Origin: Levilactobacillus andaensis
GTDB lineage: Bacteria > Bacillota > Bacilli > Lactobacillales > Lactobacillaceae
Assembly: GCF_016861695.1 (NCBI RefSeq)
Contig: NZ_BOLP01000004.1
Coordinates: 1 to 64,000, forward strand
DNA: 64,000 nt
Direction: 5' to 3'
A program made the position numbers and the translations under genes. This document shows positions 34,931 through 43,099 of this stretch, one piece after another (position 1 is the stretch's first letter; each line of letters starts with the position of its first letter). Below the pieces are notes generated by a model that was given only the letters and a program-made list of their open reading frames with translations, was not told the origin of the DNA and did no database searches.

Positions 34931-35140
34931 TTACTCTTTCATTAACATATTTTTAAATTCATTTTCTGTAATACTATCAAGCCATTCGCCATACCAATTA
35001 AGCTCTTCTAGCGTTAATTCATCAAGCCACTTTGGTCTCTCATGACTATCGTCCTCAAATTCAAAGCTTGGCAAGTCAGATTGTTTAGTGTGCCGAACTT
35101 GATTTAAAATCCACTTTTTTCTTTCATTACTCACCATCAC
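34931..35140 (-). CDS. small protein downstream of the MuF-JAMM gene (possible immunity protein)
   Basis: A 69-residue soluble protein (NERKKWILNQ, then FEFEDD and LDELTLEELNWYGEWLDSI) with many acidic residues and several Trp. It begins three bases after the MuF stop (GTG at 35140 or ATG at 35137 behind AAAGGTGG) and is followed at once by a terminator, so it is tied to the MuF gene. It is AT-rich like the MuF C-terminus. In phage MuF toxins an immunity gene sits exactly here; that role is inference. Confidence 0.55.
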   Translation of the reverse strand: MMVSNERKKWILNQVRHTKQSDLPSFEFEDDSHERPKWLDELTLEELNWYGEWLDSITENEFKNMLMKE

Positions 35141-35143
35141 TAC

Positions 35144-36772
35144 TCAATCCACCTTTCCAAATTCAAATTTAAATTTTCGCGCAAAGTTATCTAAAGCCAG
35201 CTCCTGCGCTCCAACTTCATTATAGCCCATCTTCACGTATTCTGTAATCGTTTTATCGTATTGCTGACCATCAAATATTTTGAATGGAATTTTATTTGCA
35301 GTATACCAGTAGACACTCCCATCATGACCAATCGTTAATCCTAAACCAACTGTGCCTTCCTTTGATTTCAACGATAAAGTAGCAATATCACTTAGCGATG
35401 GTGGAAAACCTGACGGATGATTGTGAATGGAAACATATTGTCCCTCTCGTCCGTCCCGAAACGCTTGTTTGACTTGACCATTGTACACAACACCCTTAGT
35501 TTTTCTAGCTTGATTAGACACAGCAATTGTTCTTCCAGTCTCACTGTCTAACAAGTAGTAATCCTCAAACGGTGTCCCATTACGATGTTGAAGCATATGC
35601 CTAGCGACTGTTGCTACTGAATCGCTTATGGGCGCCGTTCTGGGGTTGCGCTTTAGTTTATCCACAAATTGTTGACTACGAACATAATTCAAATTGGCTC
35701 CATACTCACCAGAACTTGAAGCCATTTCACGTTCACGAACGACCATCCGCTTCCATTCGTTGAACTTAACGTCCTTGATCATCTTTCCCTTACCAGTCTC
35801 AGGGTCCCGGGACCAGCGTTCAGTTACGTCAGGTAAGTCCTCAATGTAAGGCACTGTTGTACAGCGGCAACGAGCGTGTATGAGTGGATAATTAACACCA
35901 ACGACTCGCTCAGACACCTTGAATACTTTGCCATCGAGCACTGCACAAGTTGTACAGGTATGAGATTCCAATGTTGCCATATACTCATACTGCTCAATTT
36001 CATTTTCTTCGTAACTCTGAAAAGCCGCCTCTTCGGCAACATGCCCCATTTCAGAAACGACTAATCTGTGAATATCGTTCCGCTTAACATCCTGAAAACG
36101 GGCATGAAACATCTGGGTGACCTTCTGTGGACTCCAACCAAGCACTGTGCCACGAAGAACGGCATCCATTAGATAACTCGGAAGTTCCTGTTGATAATCC
36201 TTCCAGATACGTTTGGAAAAGTCCTTGCCATCCTGCCCCCATGGCTGGGAAACGGCTATCCACAGTTGTGCTTCGTTGAAGTGAGCGAAGTTAGCAGTGA
36301 ACGCACCCTTTTGAGCTTGAATGTTGTAGGTAGTCCGCATATAGGTATCGTCATACTGATTGGCTAATGCATCACGCATAACTTCGGTACGATGATTGGC
36401 AAAAGACTGTGTTAATTGCCGTAACTGCTGTTCCAAGTCCTGCAATCGAGCAACTCGGCTACGGAAATACTCGGCGTCCAACTGGTCTTGGTACCCACCA
36501 GACTTGGCTCGCTCCTCAAACTGCTTGAGCGTTAGTTGCCAGTGCTTAGTATTAATGCCAGCCATAGCTTTCTTGGCTTCATCCTTGCCGATACCCCCTG
36601 TATTGGCATACCGGACGTACCACTTTTCCATCTCACCATGCAGCTCACGGTATAAGCCGTTTAGTTCGGGTTGCAACGCCTTCTCGTAGGCCTCAGTAGA
36701 CTTAATCTCTTTGGCCTTGGTCTGGAGGTGCCGACGCTCCCAGTAACTAAGCTTCTTCGTCATCCTCTTCAC
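35144..36772 (-). CDS. MuF/SPP1 gp7-like head protein with C-terminal JAMM/JAB-like domain
   Basis: A 542-residue fusion. Residues ~1-345 are the minor head (Phage_Mu_F) protein, with the signature HTCTTCAVLDGKVF (271-284) and PLIHARCRCTTVPY (296-309). After a Ser/Gly break near 352-356 a separate ~185-residue domain follows. It carries HNHPSGFPPSLSD (450-462), close to the JAMM zinc motif of RadC and JAB proteases, though with six residues between the second His and Ser where seven are usual. This part is more AT-rich. Phage MuF proteins with C-terminal toxin domains are known; here the domain may be delivered with the head or act in the host. The start (GTG 36772 or ATG 36763) overlaps the portal gene. 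Confidence 0.75.
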   Translation of the reverse strand: MKRMTKKLSYWERRHLQTKAKEIKSTEAYEKALQPELNGLYRELHGEMEKWYVRYANTGGIGKDEAKKAMAGINTKHWQLTLKQFEERAKSGGYQDQLDAEYFRSRVARLQDLEQQLRQLTQSFANHRTEVMRDALANQYDDTYMRTTYNIQAQKGAFTANFAHFNEAQLWIAVSQPWGQDGKDFSKRIWKDYQQELPSYLMDAVLRGTVLGWSPQKVTQMFHARFQDVKRNDIHRLVVSEMGHVAEEAAFQSYEENEIEQYEYMATLESHTCTTCAVLDGKVFKVSERVVGVNYPLIHARCRCTTVPYIEDLPDVTERWSRDPETGKGKMIKDVKFNEWKRMVVREREMASSSGEYGANLNYVRSQQFVDKLKRNPRTAPISDSVATVARHMLQHRNGTPFEDYYLLDSETGRTIAVSNQARKTKGVVYNGQVKQAFRDGREGQYVSIHNHPSGFPPSLSDIATLSLKSKEGTVGLGLTIGHDGSVYWYTANKIPFKIFDGQQYDKTITEYVKMGYNEVGAQELALDNFARKFKFEFGKVD

Positions 36773-38171
36773 CGCCTACGTCATCGAGTGCCTTCGGGTT
36801 ATCGTAGCCGTCATGCTTCACCACATCGTCTTGCCGGTCTTGTAGCTCCTGCTGTGGATCATCAACCAATGGATTGCCCTTGGCGACAGCTTCATCACTT
36901 GTGTACTGAGCGAGCTGTGACACAATCTGCGCCTGTTCCAGGTCGTTCTGAATGGCTGTCCGAGTCCACGTCTGCGTAATCTTTCGGCCATCGGCGTCAG
37001 CGGCGCCTAGCCATTGAAGGATAGCCCGCACCAGCTCAGTGAGACTATCCCGGAAGTAAGACTCAGTGATAGATGCCTTCAACTCTAGGTGCCCGTACAG
37101 CGCACGAATGGCTGTGCCTGATGCATTGCCAATCTCTTTGAAGTCAGTCGGGTTAATCCCTTGAGCTTCCACAAATAGGTCTGACTTAGTGACCTCCAGT
37201 AGCGAGTTCCGTGCTTCCACGGGAATATCAATGGTCAACTTGTCAACGCCTGACTTATCACCAGGCCCAATGCTATCCATTTTGATGGCATGGTCCTCTT
37301 TGAGTGCCTTCATGAACTCAGAGAGCGACTCACCACCGTAATTAGTCAATACTAAGATAACCTGCTGGATATCATCAACATCGTTCACGAACCCGTTGTA
37401 GACGTTATCGTACACATCAATCAGGCCCTTGTACTTCAATAGGTCTGGTCGCTGGTACTTATTCTTAGGGAACGCAATGAATGGAATCCGTTCCAGTTTG
37501 TGCTCCAGGACTGCTCCAGTCCCCGTCTCATCCCCGGTCATCACATCATAGAGAGTGAAGCGGTCATCATATAGCGATAGGTCGCTGTAGTCTGCCATCT
37601 CGGATTTAAACACAGTCACGTCCTTGTCAGTCCAGTATTCGTGAACCTTGAAGAACTTGCTAGTCTTGGGGTCAAGCTGCTTGTACGTCCGTCTCAGCGC
37701 CAGTAATTTGCGGTCTAAGTCGCTAGAATAGATGGGCACAACCTGATCAGGCGGTACAATGCCATAACGGAACTGACCGTTTTCATCAATCCAGTAATGC
37801 AGCCAAGCAACTCCCGCATTAGCAGCATCCACTACCATCTGGTTGAGTCGGAGGTTGAAGTTGTCACCCAACGTGTCTTTAATCTTATCGTTAAGCGTAT
37901 CGTCCTCTACATCAATAGTAGGTGGCACAGTGGCAACATAGCCCGCTTCTTGGTCCACTAAAAGTTGGTGGAAGTTGCTTGATACCCGGTTGTCTGCCCG
38001 GCGTAGTGGTTCGTCCTTTCCATCCCCATTCAACTTAGACTCACCGTTATTTCTGTTGGTAATGTCATTCTCGTTGAAGTAGTAATGTAACGACTTATTG
38101 AAATTGGCAGCAAACTTAACCCGTCGACTATCTGTGTTCTTTAGTAGCTTCTTCATTGCATCTATTTCCAC
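36747..38171 (-). CDS. portal protein (SPP1 gp6-like)
   Basis: A 474-residue protein forming the dodecameric DNA gate at one head vertex. FNKSLHYYFNENDITNR, RADNRVSSNFHQLLVDQEAG-YV and VYDNVYNGFVNDVDDIQQVI match Phage_prot_Gp6 portals. The C-terminus is acidic. GTG start nine bases after GGGAGG, overlapping the terminase end. Confidence 0.88.
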   Translation of the reverse strand: MEIDAMKKLLKNTDSRRVKFAANFNKSLHYYFNENDITNRNNGESKLNGDGKDEPLRRADNRVSSNFHQLLVDQEAGYVATVPPTIDVEDDTLNDKIKDTLGDNFNLRLNQMVVDAANAGVAWLHYWIDENGQFRYGIVPPDQVVPIYSSDLDRKLLALRRTYKQLDPKTSKFFKVHEYWTDKDVTVFKSEMADYSDLSLYDDRFTLYDVMTGDETGTGAVLEHKLERIPFIAFPKNKYQRPDLLKYKGLIDVYDNVYNGFVNDVDDIQQVILVLTNYGGESLSEFMKALKEDHAIKMDSIGPGDKSGVDKLTIDIPVEARNSLLEVTKSDLFVEAQGINPTDFKEIGNASGTAIRALYGHLELKASITESYFRDSLTELVRAILQWLGAADADGRKITQTWTRTAIQNDLEQAQIVSQLAQYTSDEAVAKGNPLVDDPQQELQDRQDDVVKHDGYDNPKALDDVGGEEDDEEA

Positions 38172-39415
38172 GGTCTGAATCCTCCCTTCTTCATAAGTGA
38201 TTCGAGTTCGTACCTGGTCTTATCAATCGAGTGGTCGTTCCCATCAGGATAGCCAGCCTTGAAGTTACCGTTAGGGTCACGAGCTAACTCATAGCTGGTA
38301 AACTCACGGGCCGTATTAGGACACCGAACCGGGTCAATCACAATCTCACGTAGGTCTTGCAGCCACTTGAACCCGTGCTCACGGCTCCCCGGTCCCTTGC
38401 GAGCTCCAACGACGTTAAGCCCATAGTCTCGGAACTCAGCAATCGTCCGTGGCTCAGCAGAGTCAGCAGTGATAACTTCATTCATCGGATTAAGCTTCTT
38501 GATAGCAGCCACTGCTTCACGATTGGTCATGCCAACCTGATAAATTTCATTGAACAGAAAAATGCGGCGACGCGCTGAATCCCAGTACGCATCCCCGTAG
38601 GCTAGTGGATCATGGGCGAAACCGAAGTCCATGCCGTGATAGATTTTATCGAAGTGTGAAATTTCTTCGTCTGTAATCTCACGAATAGTTAAGTTGTTGA
38701 AGACCTCAGCGCCCGTCCCTGTAACTTCACCCAGATACTCATGGGCGTAGGCCTTCGGATTGTCCTTCTTAAGTTGCTCGGCGTCAGCTAGGAACTCTTT
38801 CCCCAACCATTGTTTAGGCACGCTAAGGTAGTCGCTCTCATGCACCAATGTGTCATCACGTCGACCTTGCTCCTCGCGAGCTTGATTGACCCATGAATTA
38901 ACTGAGGCTGGCGGGTTGTAGCTGTAGAAAGTCACAATATCTGAGCCACCCCGGTTGAGAGACTGGTTGATGTTCCGGATTTCCTTCCAACCTTTGAAGT
39001 CAGCAACTTCTTCAAAGTGCTTGAACTTCGTGTAGCCGTGCCGGAACTTCTGTGACTTAATCTTCTCCGGCTTGTCGGCACCCTTAAAACGTATCTGCTG
39101 ACCTGTGGGGATGTACGTCAGCTGCATAGGACTCACTGAGTCTGCCCACAGGCTAGAGACGCCTAAAGTGTCAATCGCCCATAAGTACTGGTCGTAGACT
39201 GATTCGCGAAGGTTAGACGCGTACCGCCGCATAACCACAGCATTGGCGTCTGGATCCTTCATGATACCCAACACAATTTCGAGCGAAATAAAAGAGGACT
39301 TGGTCGACCCACGTCCTCCTGATAGCCAATAATTTGAATGTTTGTGGTGCTTGATGTCTTGGTGAAGCTGGTAGAAGCTCGGTGCCATTGAATGTGCGAG
39401 ACTGATTCTAGCCAT
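38162..39415 (-). CDS. terminase large subunit (PBSX/Terminase_3 family)
   Basis: DNA-packaging motor and nuclease of about 417 residues. ATPase P-loop SGGRGSTKSSF (about 32-42), then HFEEVADFKG as Walker B region; the nuclease half begins at YHGMDFGFAHDP (first Asp) and has ITADSAEPRTI (second Asp) and a third near DGNDHSID. The ATG of MARISLAH lies eight bases after GGGAG and overlaps the small subunit stop. Confidence 0.92.
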   Translation of the reverse strand: MARISLAHSMAPSFYQLHQDIKHHKHSNYWLSGGRGSTKSSFISLEIVLGIMKDPDANAVVMRRYASNLRESVYDQYLWAIDTLGVSSLWADSVSPMQLTYIPTGQQIRFKGADKPEKIKSQKFRHGYTKFKHFEEVADFKGWKEIRNINQSLNRGGSDIVTFYSYNPPASVNSWVNQAREEQGRRDDTLVHESDYLSVPKQWLGKEFLADAEQLKKDNPKAYAHEYLGEVTGTGAEVFNNLTIREITDEEISHFDKIYHGMDFGFAHDPLAYGDAYWDSARRRIFLFNEIYQVGMTNREAVAAIKKLNPMNEVITADSAEPRTIAEFRDYGLNVVGARKGPGSREHGFKWLQDLREIVIDPVRCPNTAREFTSYELARDPNGNFKAGYPDGNDHSIDKTRYELESLMKKGGFRPWK

Positions 39416-39842
39416 CTTCATCACTCCCAGCGGGGATGTCATCGGTAATCTGTACGGGACCGACAGTGGCGGTTACATCACGCTTCTCCGTCCACATAGC
39501 GTAACGCTTGCCGATTAGCTCGGCTGCCTTAACCCGATCACGCACACCGACAGGCACATCATCGAAGACGCCCTTAGCAGTCGCGACTGACTCAGTGACT
39601 TCGCCACGTCGAACAGCTGACAAGAACTCCATAATCTGTTCTTGGGAGTCTACTTTTTCAGCGTGAAGCTTTTTGAGCCCCGCATCGATGTAAGTCCGGA
39701 TGTCAGGTTTTGTCAGGTTCTCGTTCCCAACAGATCGAGCACTTCGCTTGGCATAACCGGCTTTCAAAGCGGCCTGCGTTGCATTGCCGCTAATGATGTA
39801 TTCGTCAGCAAACTTCTGCTGTTTTACTGTTAGTTTCTGCAT
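39408..39842 (-). CDS. terminase small subunit
   Basis: A 144-residue DNA-recognition subunit. LTVKQQKFADEYIISGNATQ-AALKAGYAKRSARSVGNENL is the N-terminal helix-turn-helix of the Terminase_2 (XtmA-like) family. Start ATG nine bases after AGGAGG. Pairs with the large subunit gene. Confidence 0.9.
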   Translation of the reverse strand: MQKLTVKQQKFADEYIISGNATQAALKAGYAKRSARSVGNENLTKPDIRTYIDAGLKKLHAEKVDSQEQIMEFLSAVRRGEVTESVATAKGVFDDVPVGVRDRVKAAELIGKRYAMWTEKRDVTATVGPVQITDDIPAGSDEDG

Positions 39843-39858
39843 TTTGCAGGCCTCCTTT

Positions 39859-40425
39859 TTAATATTTATCAATCAGTCTCCATCTGAGTTTACCCAATAA
39901 GACAGATGGTTCAAACAAGAAAATATCGGGCGGAATCTCCGGGTAAAGAACTTTTTCTTTCTTTTTCCCAGCAACATCGTCAACCCCGGTATGGACGTCT
40001 CTCCTTATCTCTCTCACAAGTTTTAAGTATCTGTTAACTTCTTTAATAATTTTTTCGTCGCCAATATTTTCAAAATAATCCTCATGTTCTTTCCAAAATA
40101 GAGAAGCATTAGAAACTAGGATAGTTAGTTCTGATACGGATTCCCCAAATCGCTCCACAAATTCAGCGTCTATCATTGGTTCACGATAACCTTTCACACG
40201 AATCGTACTCATAGCATATCCTTCGAACCTAAATAAATAAGCATTAATCTTTTCCATTATGCCAATCAATTGGCCAATTGTATCAATAAGTGCTTTTTTC
40301 TTCTCAAGATCCTTAGTGTTTTTCCTACTAAACTTTGAAGCTGCCCACGGAGCAACAAAACAAGTTGTAATTGCAGAAACAATGATCGAAACGACCGCCG
40401 GTTGAATAAAGGTTTTCCAAGACAC
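39859..40425 (-). CDS. membrane-anchored protein of unknown function (possible cargo gene)
   Basis: A 188-residue protein with one N-terminal membrane helix (about 8-30) and a helical cytoplasmic body (EKKKALIDTIGQLIGIMEKI) with a Pro-rich end (YPEIPPDIFLFEPS). GTG start ten bases after AGGGGG. It is AT-rich and sits between a terminator at 40466-40494 and the terminase genes, so it may have its own promoter. No family recognised; phage cargo acting at the lysogen membrane is a guess. Confidence 0.5.
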   Translation of the reverse strand: MSWKTFIQPAVVSIIVSAITTCFVAPWAASKFSRKNTKDLEKKKALIDTIGQLIGIMEKINAYLFRFEGYAMSTIRVKGYREPMIDAEFVERFGESVSELTILVSNASLFWKEHEDYFENIGDEKIIKEVNRYLKLVREIRRDVHTGVDDVAGKKKEKVLYPEIPPDIFLFEPSVLLGKLRWRLIDKY

Positions 40426-40465
40426 TATACGTTATCCCCCTTGCATGTTTATACTGAATATAAGC

Positions 40466-40494
40466 ATAACAAAACCCCAGCATTACTGCTAGGG
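40466..40494 (-). terminator. rho-independent terminator below the tRNA-like region
   Basis: Minus strand CCCTAGCA-GTAA-TGCTGGGG followed by TTTTGTT. It would end a leftward transcript covering the tRNA-like RNAs. Confidence 0.75.
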
Positions 40495-40529
40495 TCAGTC
40501 TGAAGGAGATGTATCTCAATTATTGTAAC

Positions 40530-40707
40530 GTTCAGTCTTGAATACTGAACATAATATGGCTGGAAGGATTCGAACCTTCCACATACCTACTACAGCCACG
40601 TGGGTAATACCAAGCCTTAATTCTCACCGTCGTGGTATTTCTAGCCTACGCATCTAGGCCTTCTCAACTTAGTATCATCTTTTGCCGTGGTTATCAATCA
40701 CAGCAAC
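40530..40707 (-). ncRNA. structured RNA region with a tRNA-like 3' end (candidate)
   Basis: At 40557-40582 (minus) lies a textbook T-arm, GAAGG-TTCGAAT-CCTTC, followed by CAGCCAT as acceptor 3' strand. The only complement is GTGGCTG at about 40592-40598, so acceptor and T-arm would pair with no room for D and anticodon arms. Upstream are a 7-bp stem AATACCA/TGGTATT and a stem GCCTA/TAGGC. A hairpin GTTCAGT/ACTGAAC (40530-40550) follows. No CCA is encoded. It may be a minihelix-like RNA or a decayed phage tRNA. Confidence 0.35.
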
Positions 40708-40830
40708 ATCGCGGGTAAGGATTTGCACCCTACAGCTGCAAACCGTCTATAGAAATTACAACATACGAAAGTGCTGAAAATATGTTTCAGTTCCATAATC
40801 GGCCGCGTCTACCTATTCCGCCACCGCGAT
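40707..40830 (-). ncRNA. tRNA-Leu-like RNA with expanded anticodon arm (candidate)
   Basis: Minus strand. Acceptor ATCGCGG (40830-40824) pairs perfectly with CCGCGAT (40714-40708). Next comes TGGCGGAATAGGTAGACGC, almost the D-arm of bacterial tRNA-Leu. The T-arm is GTAGGG-TGCAAAT-CCTTAC, with G in place of the T before the loop C. No normal anticodon stem is present; CCG..TATGGAA and TTCTATA..CGG form a longer stem with inner hairpins (CTGAAA/TTTCAG). Total about 124 nt. tRNA-like outline without an anticodon recalls tmRNA in layout only. Could also be a tRNA broken by insertion. Confidence 0.45.
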
Positions 40831-40877
40831 ACGCATTATCGTTTTTTTAATTTATCTCACACTAACATAGTAACTCT

Positions 40878-41405
40878 TTAGTTCGGACTTTTCTGGACAC
40901 CTGTTCGGCGCGTTTTGGACATATCATTAAACGCATCGATGCCAAAAATCATAATCGACAGATCATCAATAGCCTTACGCTCGTCCCGCCGAATGGTCTT
41001 CTCATCAACTCGGTAAAAGTCCGCAAGCTGTAACCGTGTCTGCTTACCATCAATTAGATACAGCTTCTTAATCACGTCATACCGGCGCTGGTCTTCAAAC
41101 GTCCCCGCCGTACAGATTTCCTGATACCGTGTAAGAATGTTATTGACGAACTCCATCATCTCTTTAGACCGTACCCGATACCCAAGCAAAGAGTAAAGAC
41201 TCCGCTCATACTGTGATAATGGCACGTCTTCGTCCACTTCCGGTAGCTCTACCGTCAGATGATTCTCTAAAAGCTGGTAGTGCGACAATAATGACTTCGT
41301 ATTCCGCAGCTCTTCCTCAGACTCAACCTTAGAGAACTTGTGCCCCCGTGTAATCAGTCCATCCACAATCTTCCCAATAGTTTCGTCCGACAAATCAATC
41401 GCCAT
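40878..41405 (-). CDS. ArpU-like phage late transcription regulator
   Basis: A 175-residue protein. The C-terminal part TRYQEICTAGTFEDQRRYDV and IDGKQTRLQLADFYRVDEKT-IRRDE is a sigma-region-4-like helix-turn-helix as in ArpU/RinA-type activators, which turn on the late operon. Its position, last of the early genes and just before the RNA region and terminase, fits. Start overlaps the end of the preceding small gene. Confidence 0.75.
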   Translation of the reverse strand: MAIDLSDETIGKIVDGLITRGHKFSKVESEEELRNTKSLLSHYQLLENHLTVELPEVDEDVPLSQYERSLYSLLGYRVRSKEMMEFVNNILTRYQEICTAGTFEDQRRYDVIKKLYLIDGKQTRLQLADFYRVDEKTIRRDERKAIDDLSIMIFGIDAFNDMSKTRRTGVQKSPN

Positions 41406-41592
41406 TCATTAGCACCTCCCTGATCACTGCATTACGTTCATCGACACTCAACGCCCGATAAGCCGACTGAAAATGATACGGTAGCCGATAGTAGTGGTTG
41501 CTAATCCAAACTAGCGAGCTAATGATATCGTGACGCTGGTCAACGAAAATGTGTAGCAGATACTTACGAAACGTAATCTGATCATTAGTCAT
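41395..41592 (-). CDS. small phage protein, unrecognised
   Basis: A 65-residue protein, rich in aromatic and His residues (SNHYYRLPYHFQSAYRALSV), ending in a helical ERNAVIREVLM. Overlaps both neighbours, so it is expressed from the early operon. No family seen. Confidence 0.55.
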   Translation of the reverse strand: MTNDQITFRKYLLHIFVDQRHDIISSLVWISNHYYRLPYHFQSAYRALSVDERNAVIREVLMNGD

Positions 41593-41801
41593 CGTTCTAC
41601 CCCCTTATTTAGCCACGCTAGGCACTCATAAGAACATTTCCGACACAGGTGAGCTGATGTTTCTTCCACAGCTTGATAGTCGTCAGTTCCTTTTTCCCGT
41701 ACCGACATCAACTTGTAGTGAAAGTCATTCTTGGGAGTGGCTTCTTCTGCAATATCTGTGCCACACCGAATACACTTAGTTTCATTTCCCCAAATCTGCA
41801 T
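41589..41801 (-). CDS. small zinc-ribbon protein
   Basis: A 70-residue protein with CIRCG near residue 11 and CRKCSYEC near residue 53, a four-cysteine metal site. Likely binds zinc; may contact nucleic acid. Overlaps both neighbours. Confidence 0.6.
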   Translation of the reverse strand: MQIWGNETKCIRCGTDIAEEATPKNDFHYKLMSVREKGTDDYQAVEETSAHLCRKCSYECLAWLNKGVER

Positions 41802-42087
41802 TTTTTACAAACACCCCGTCAATCATCTTTCCCTTACGCTCGCTAATCTCTTCGTAGGCAGCTTCTAAGCAGTCTTCAATGGATAATCCGCGTTGCTGGC
41901 AGTAGATAGTCAGCACCACCAGAATGTCACCTACACTGTCGATTTCGTCCAAAGTATGCCGTTTGTTGTAGGCCGCTGACAGCTCGCCAACCTCTTCAAC
42001 TAGTTTGAGTAGCTGCTTGGCTGGTGCTTGTTTATTCAGACCGCGTTCGGTTGACCACAGTTGAATTTCTTTAATTAAATCACCCAT
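41782..42087 (-). CDS. MazG-like nucleotide pyrophosphohydrolase
   Basis: A 101-residue single-domain MazG-like protein. KLVEEVGELSAAYNK (EExxE metal motif) and the second acidic motif DEIDSVGDILVVL are in order. It would hydrolyse NTPs or dNTPs to monophosphates, adjusting pools or a stress signal during infection. Sits in the early operon. Confidence 0.8.
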   Translation of the reverse strand: MGDLIKEIQLWSTERGLNKQAPAKQLLKLVEEVGELSAAYNKRHTLDEIDSVGDILVVLTIYCQQRGLSIEDCLEAAYEEISERKGKMIDGVFVKNADLGK

Positions 42088-42101
42088 TGTTAGTACCTCC
42101 T

Positions 42102-42326
42102 TTAAATATGACTTCGTTTTGCAATAGCAGTACCGGCATACTTTAAGATTACTTGCAAAACCTGACTAGGAACTTCTCGCACCTCGAACCCATTGACTGA
42201 ACGTGTGTCAACGAAGCCATACGGTGCCGGACAACAATCACGTTTCTCAAACAATAGGTCATTGCCCGACGGTACCACCTCATAGCCAAACGCTCTCATG
42301 GCTTTAGTGAATTCTTCGGTTGTCAT
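42102..42326 (-). CDS. small phage protein, unrecognised
   Basis: A 74-residue protein (EEFTKAMRAFGYEVVPSGND, then RDCCPAPYGFVDTRSVNGFE) of mixed alpha/beta look with two adjacent Cys. In line with other early genes. No family seen. Confidence 0.5.
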   Translation of the reverse strand: MTTEEFTKAMRAFGYEVVPSGNDLLFEKRDCCPAPYGFVDTRSVNGFEVREVPSQVLQVILKYAGTAIAKRSHI

Positions 42327-42355
42327 TAGCTTCCCTCCTAGGTAAATCAGAAATT

Positions 42356-42604
42356 TTATTCAACCATTGCAGGCAGTTCATTCTCGCCCGATACTAGTTC
42401 GTAAATTCCAACGGTAGACTGATCCAGTCTGCCATCGTTAGCTGCCATGTCCCACTTGTCACCGTTCTTATTGAACAGGGCATCATGGGCCACCTGTAGC
42501 AAAGCCCCATTGGCGTCATCAGCATCGACTACCATTGTTTTCGTAAAGGCCTTGTCTGCTACGTCAGGCCGTGTAAACTCGTTAATCACCAAATACTTTT
42601 TCAT
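42356..42604 (-). CDS. small phage protein, paralogue of the one at 44664
   Basis: An 82-residue protein. KKYLVINEFTRPDVADKAFT and the later YELVSGENEL align with KKYLLINEFKLKKVTVPVTK and YELASDRNLL of the gene at 44664-44903, so the two are a diverged duplicate pair about 2 kb apart. Function unknown. Confidence 0.6.
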   Translation of the reverse strand: MKKYLVINEFTRPDVADKAFTKTMVVDADDANGALLQVAHDALFNKNGDKWDMAANDGRLDQSTVGIYELVSGENELPAMVE

Positions 42605-42641
42605 GATTTTTCCTCCTACATAAAATAAGAATTTCTGCTAA

Positions 42642-42848
42642 TTATTCTGTCTCCGTAATCATTCTCAGGTAACCGGTCAGTACTACTAGTCCATTCTTCG
42701 TGAACTTCATCGAAAGAACCTGATCATTTTTCCGTGTAAATTGCTTGGCCGCTGTCACTGTGTAAGTGCCATCGTGGTTGTCCGCGATGCCTAGCGTGCT
42801 CTCAATCACTTTAGGTTCAGTTAACGCTACCTGTTCGTACTGTGTCAT
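42642..42848 (-). CDS. small phage protein, unrecognised
   Basis: A 68-residue beta-rich protein (LGIADNHDGTYTVTAAKQFT) reading like a single small sheet domain. Overlaps the next gene's start by four bases. Confidence 0.5.
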   Translation of the reverse strand: MTQYEQVALTEPKVIESTLGIADNHDGTYTVTAAKQFTRKNDQVLSMKFTKNGLVVLTGYLRMITETE

Positions 42849-43099
42849 TCAGGTTCCCCCTCCTCCTCATCTGGCATCTCACGGTCAATCCAGTTTGTTC
42901 CAGCAAACTCCGCTATGGTCGCCGCAAACTCGGGTGATACTTGCTTCCAGTAAAATGAGCGGACACAGTAACTGCACTTATCCTTGCTGATGGTAACTAC
43001 CCAGCGCCCCATGTCTTCAAACATTACAATTTCTGCCGGCGCAACGTGTGGCTCAAAACCTTCTGACAACGCAATTTCTTTAAACTCAGCGTATTTCAC
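42845..43099 (-). CDS. small phage protein, unrecognised
   Basis: An 84-residue protein with CSYC in the middle and an acidic tail DEEEGEPE. Overlaps both neighbours by four bases. No family seen. Confidence 0.5.
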   Translation of the reverse strand: MKYAEFKEIALSEGFEPHVAPAEIVMFEDMGRWVVTISKDKCSYCVRSFYWKQVSPEFAATIAEFAGTNWIDREMPDEEEGEPE

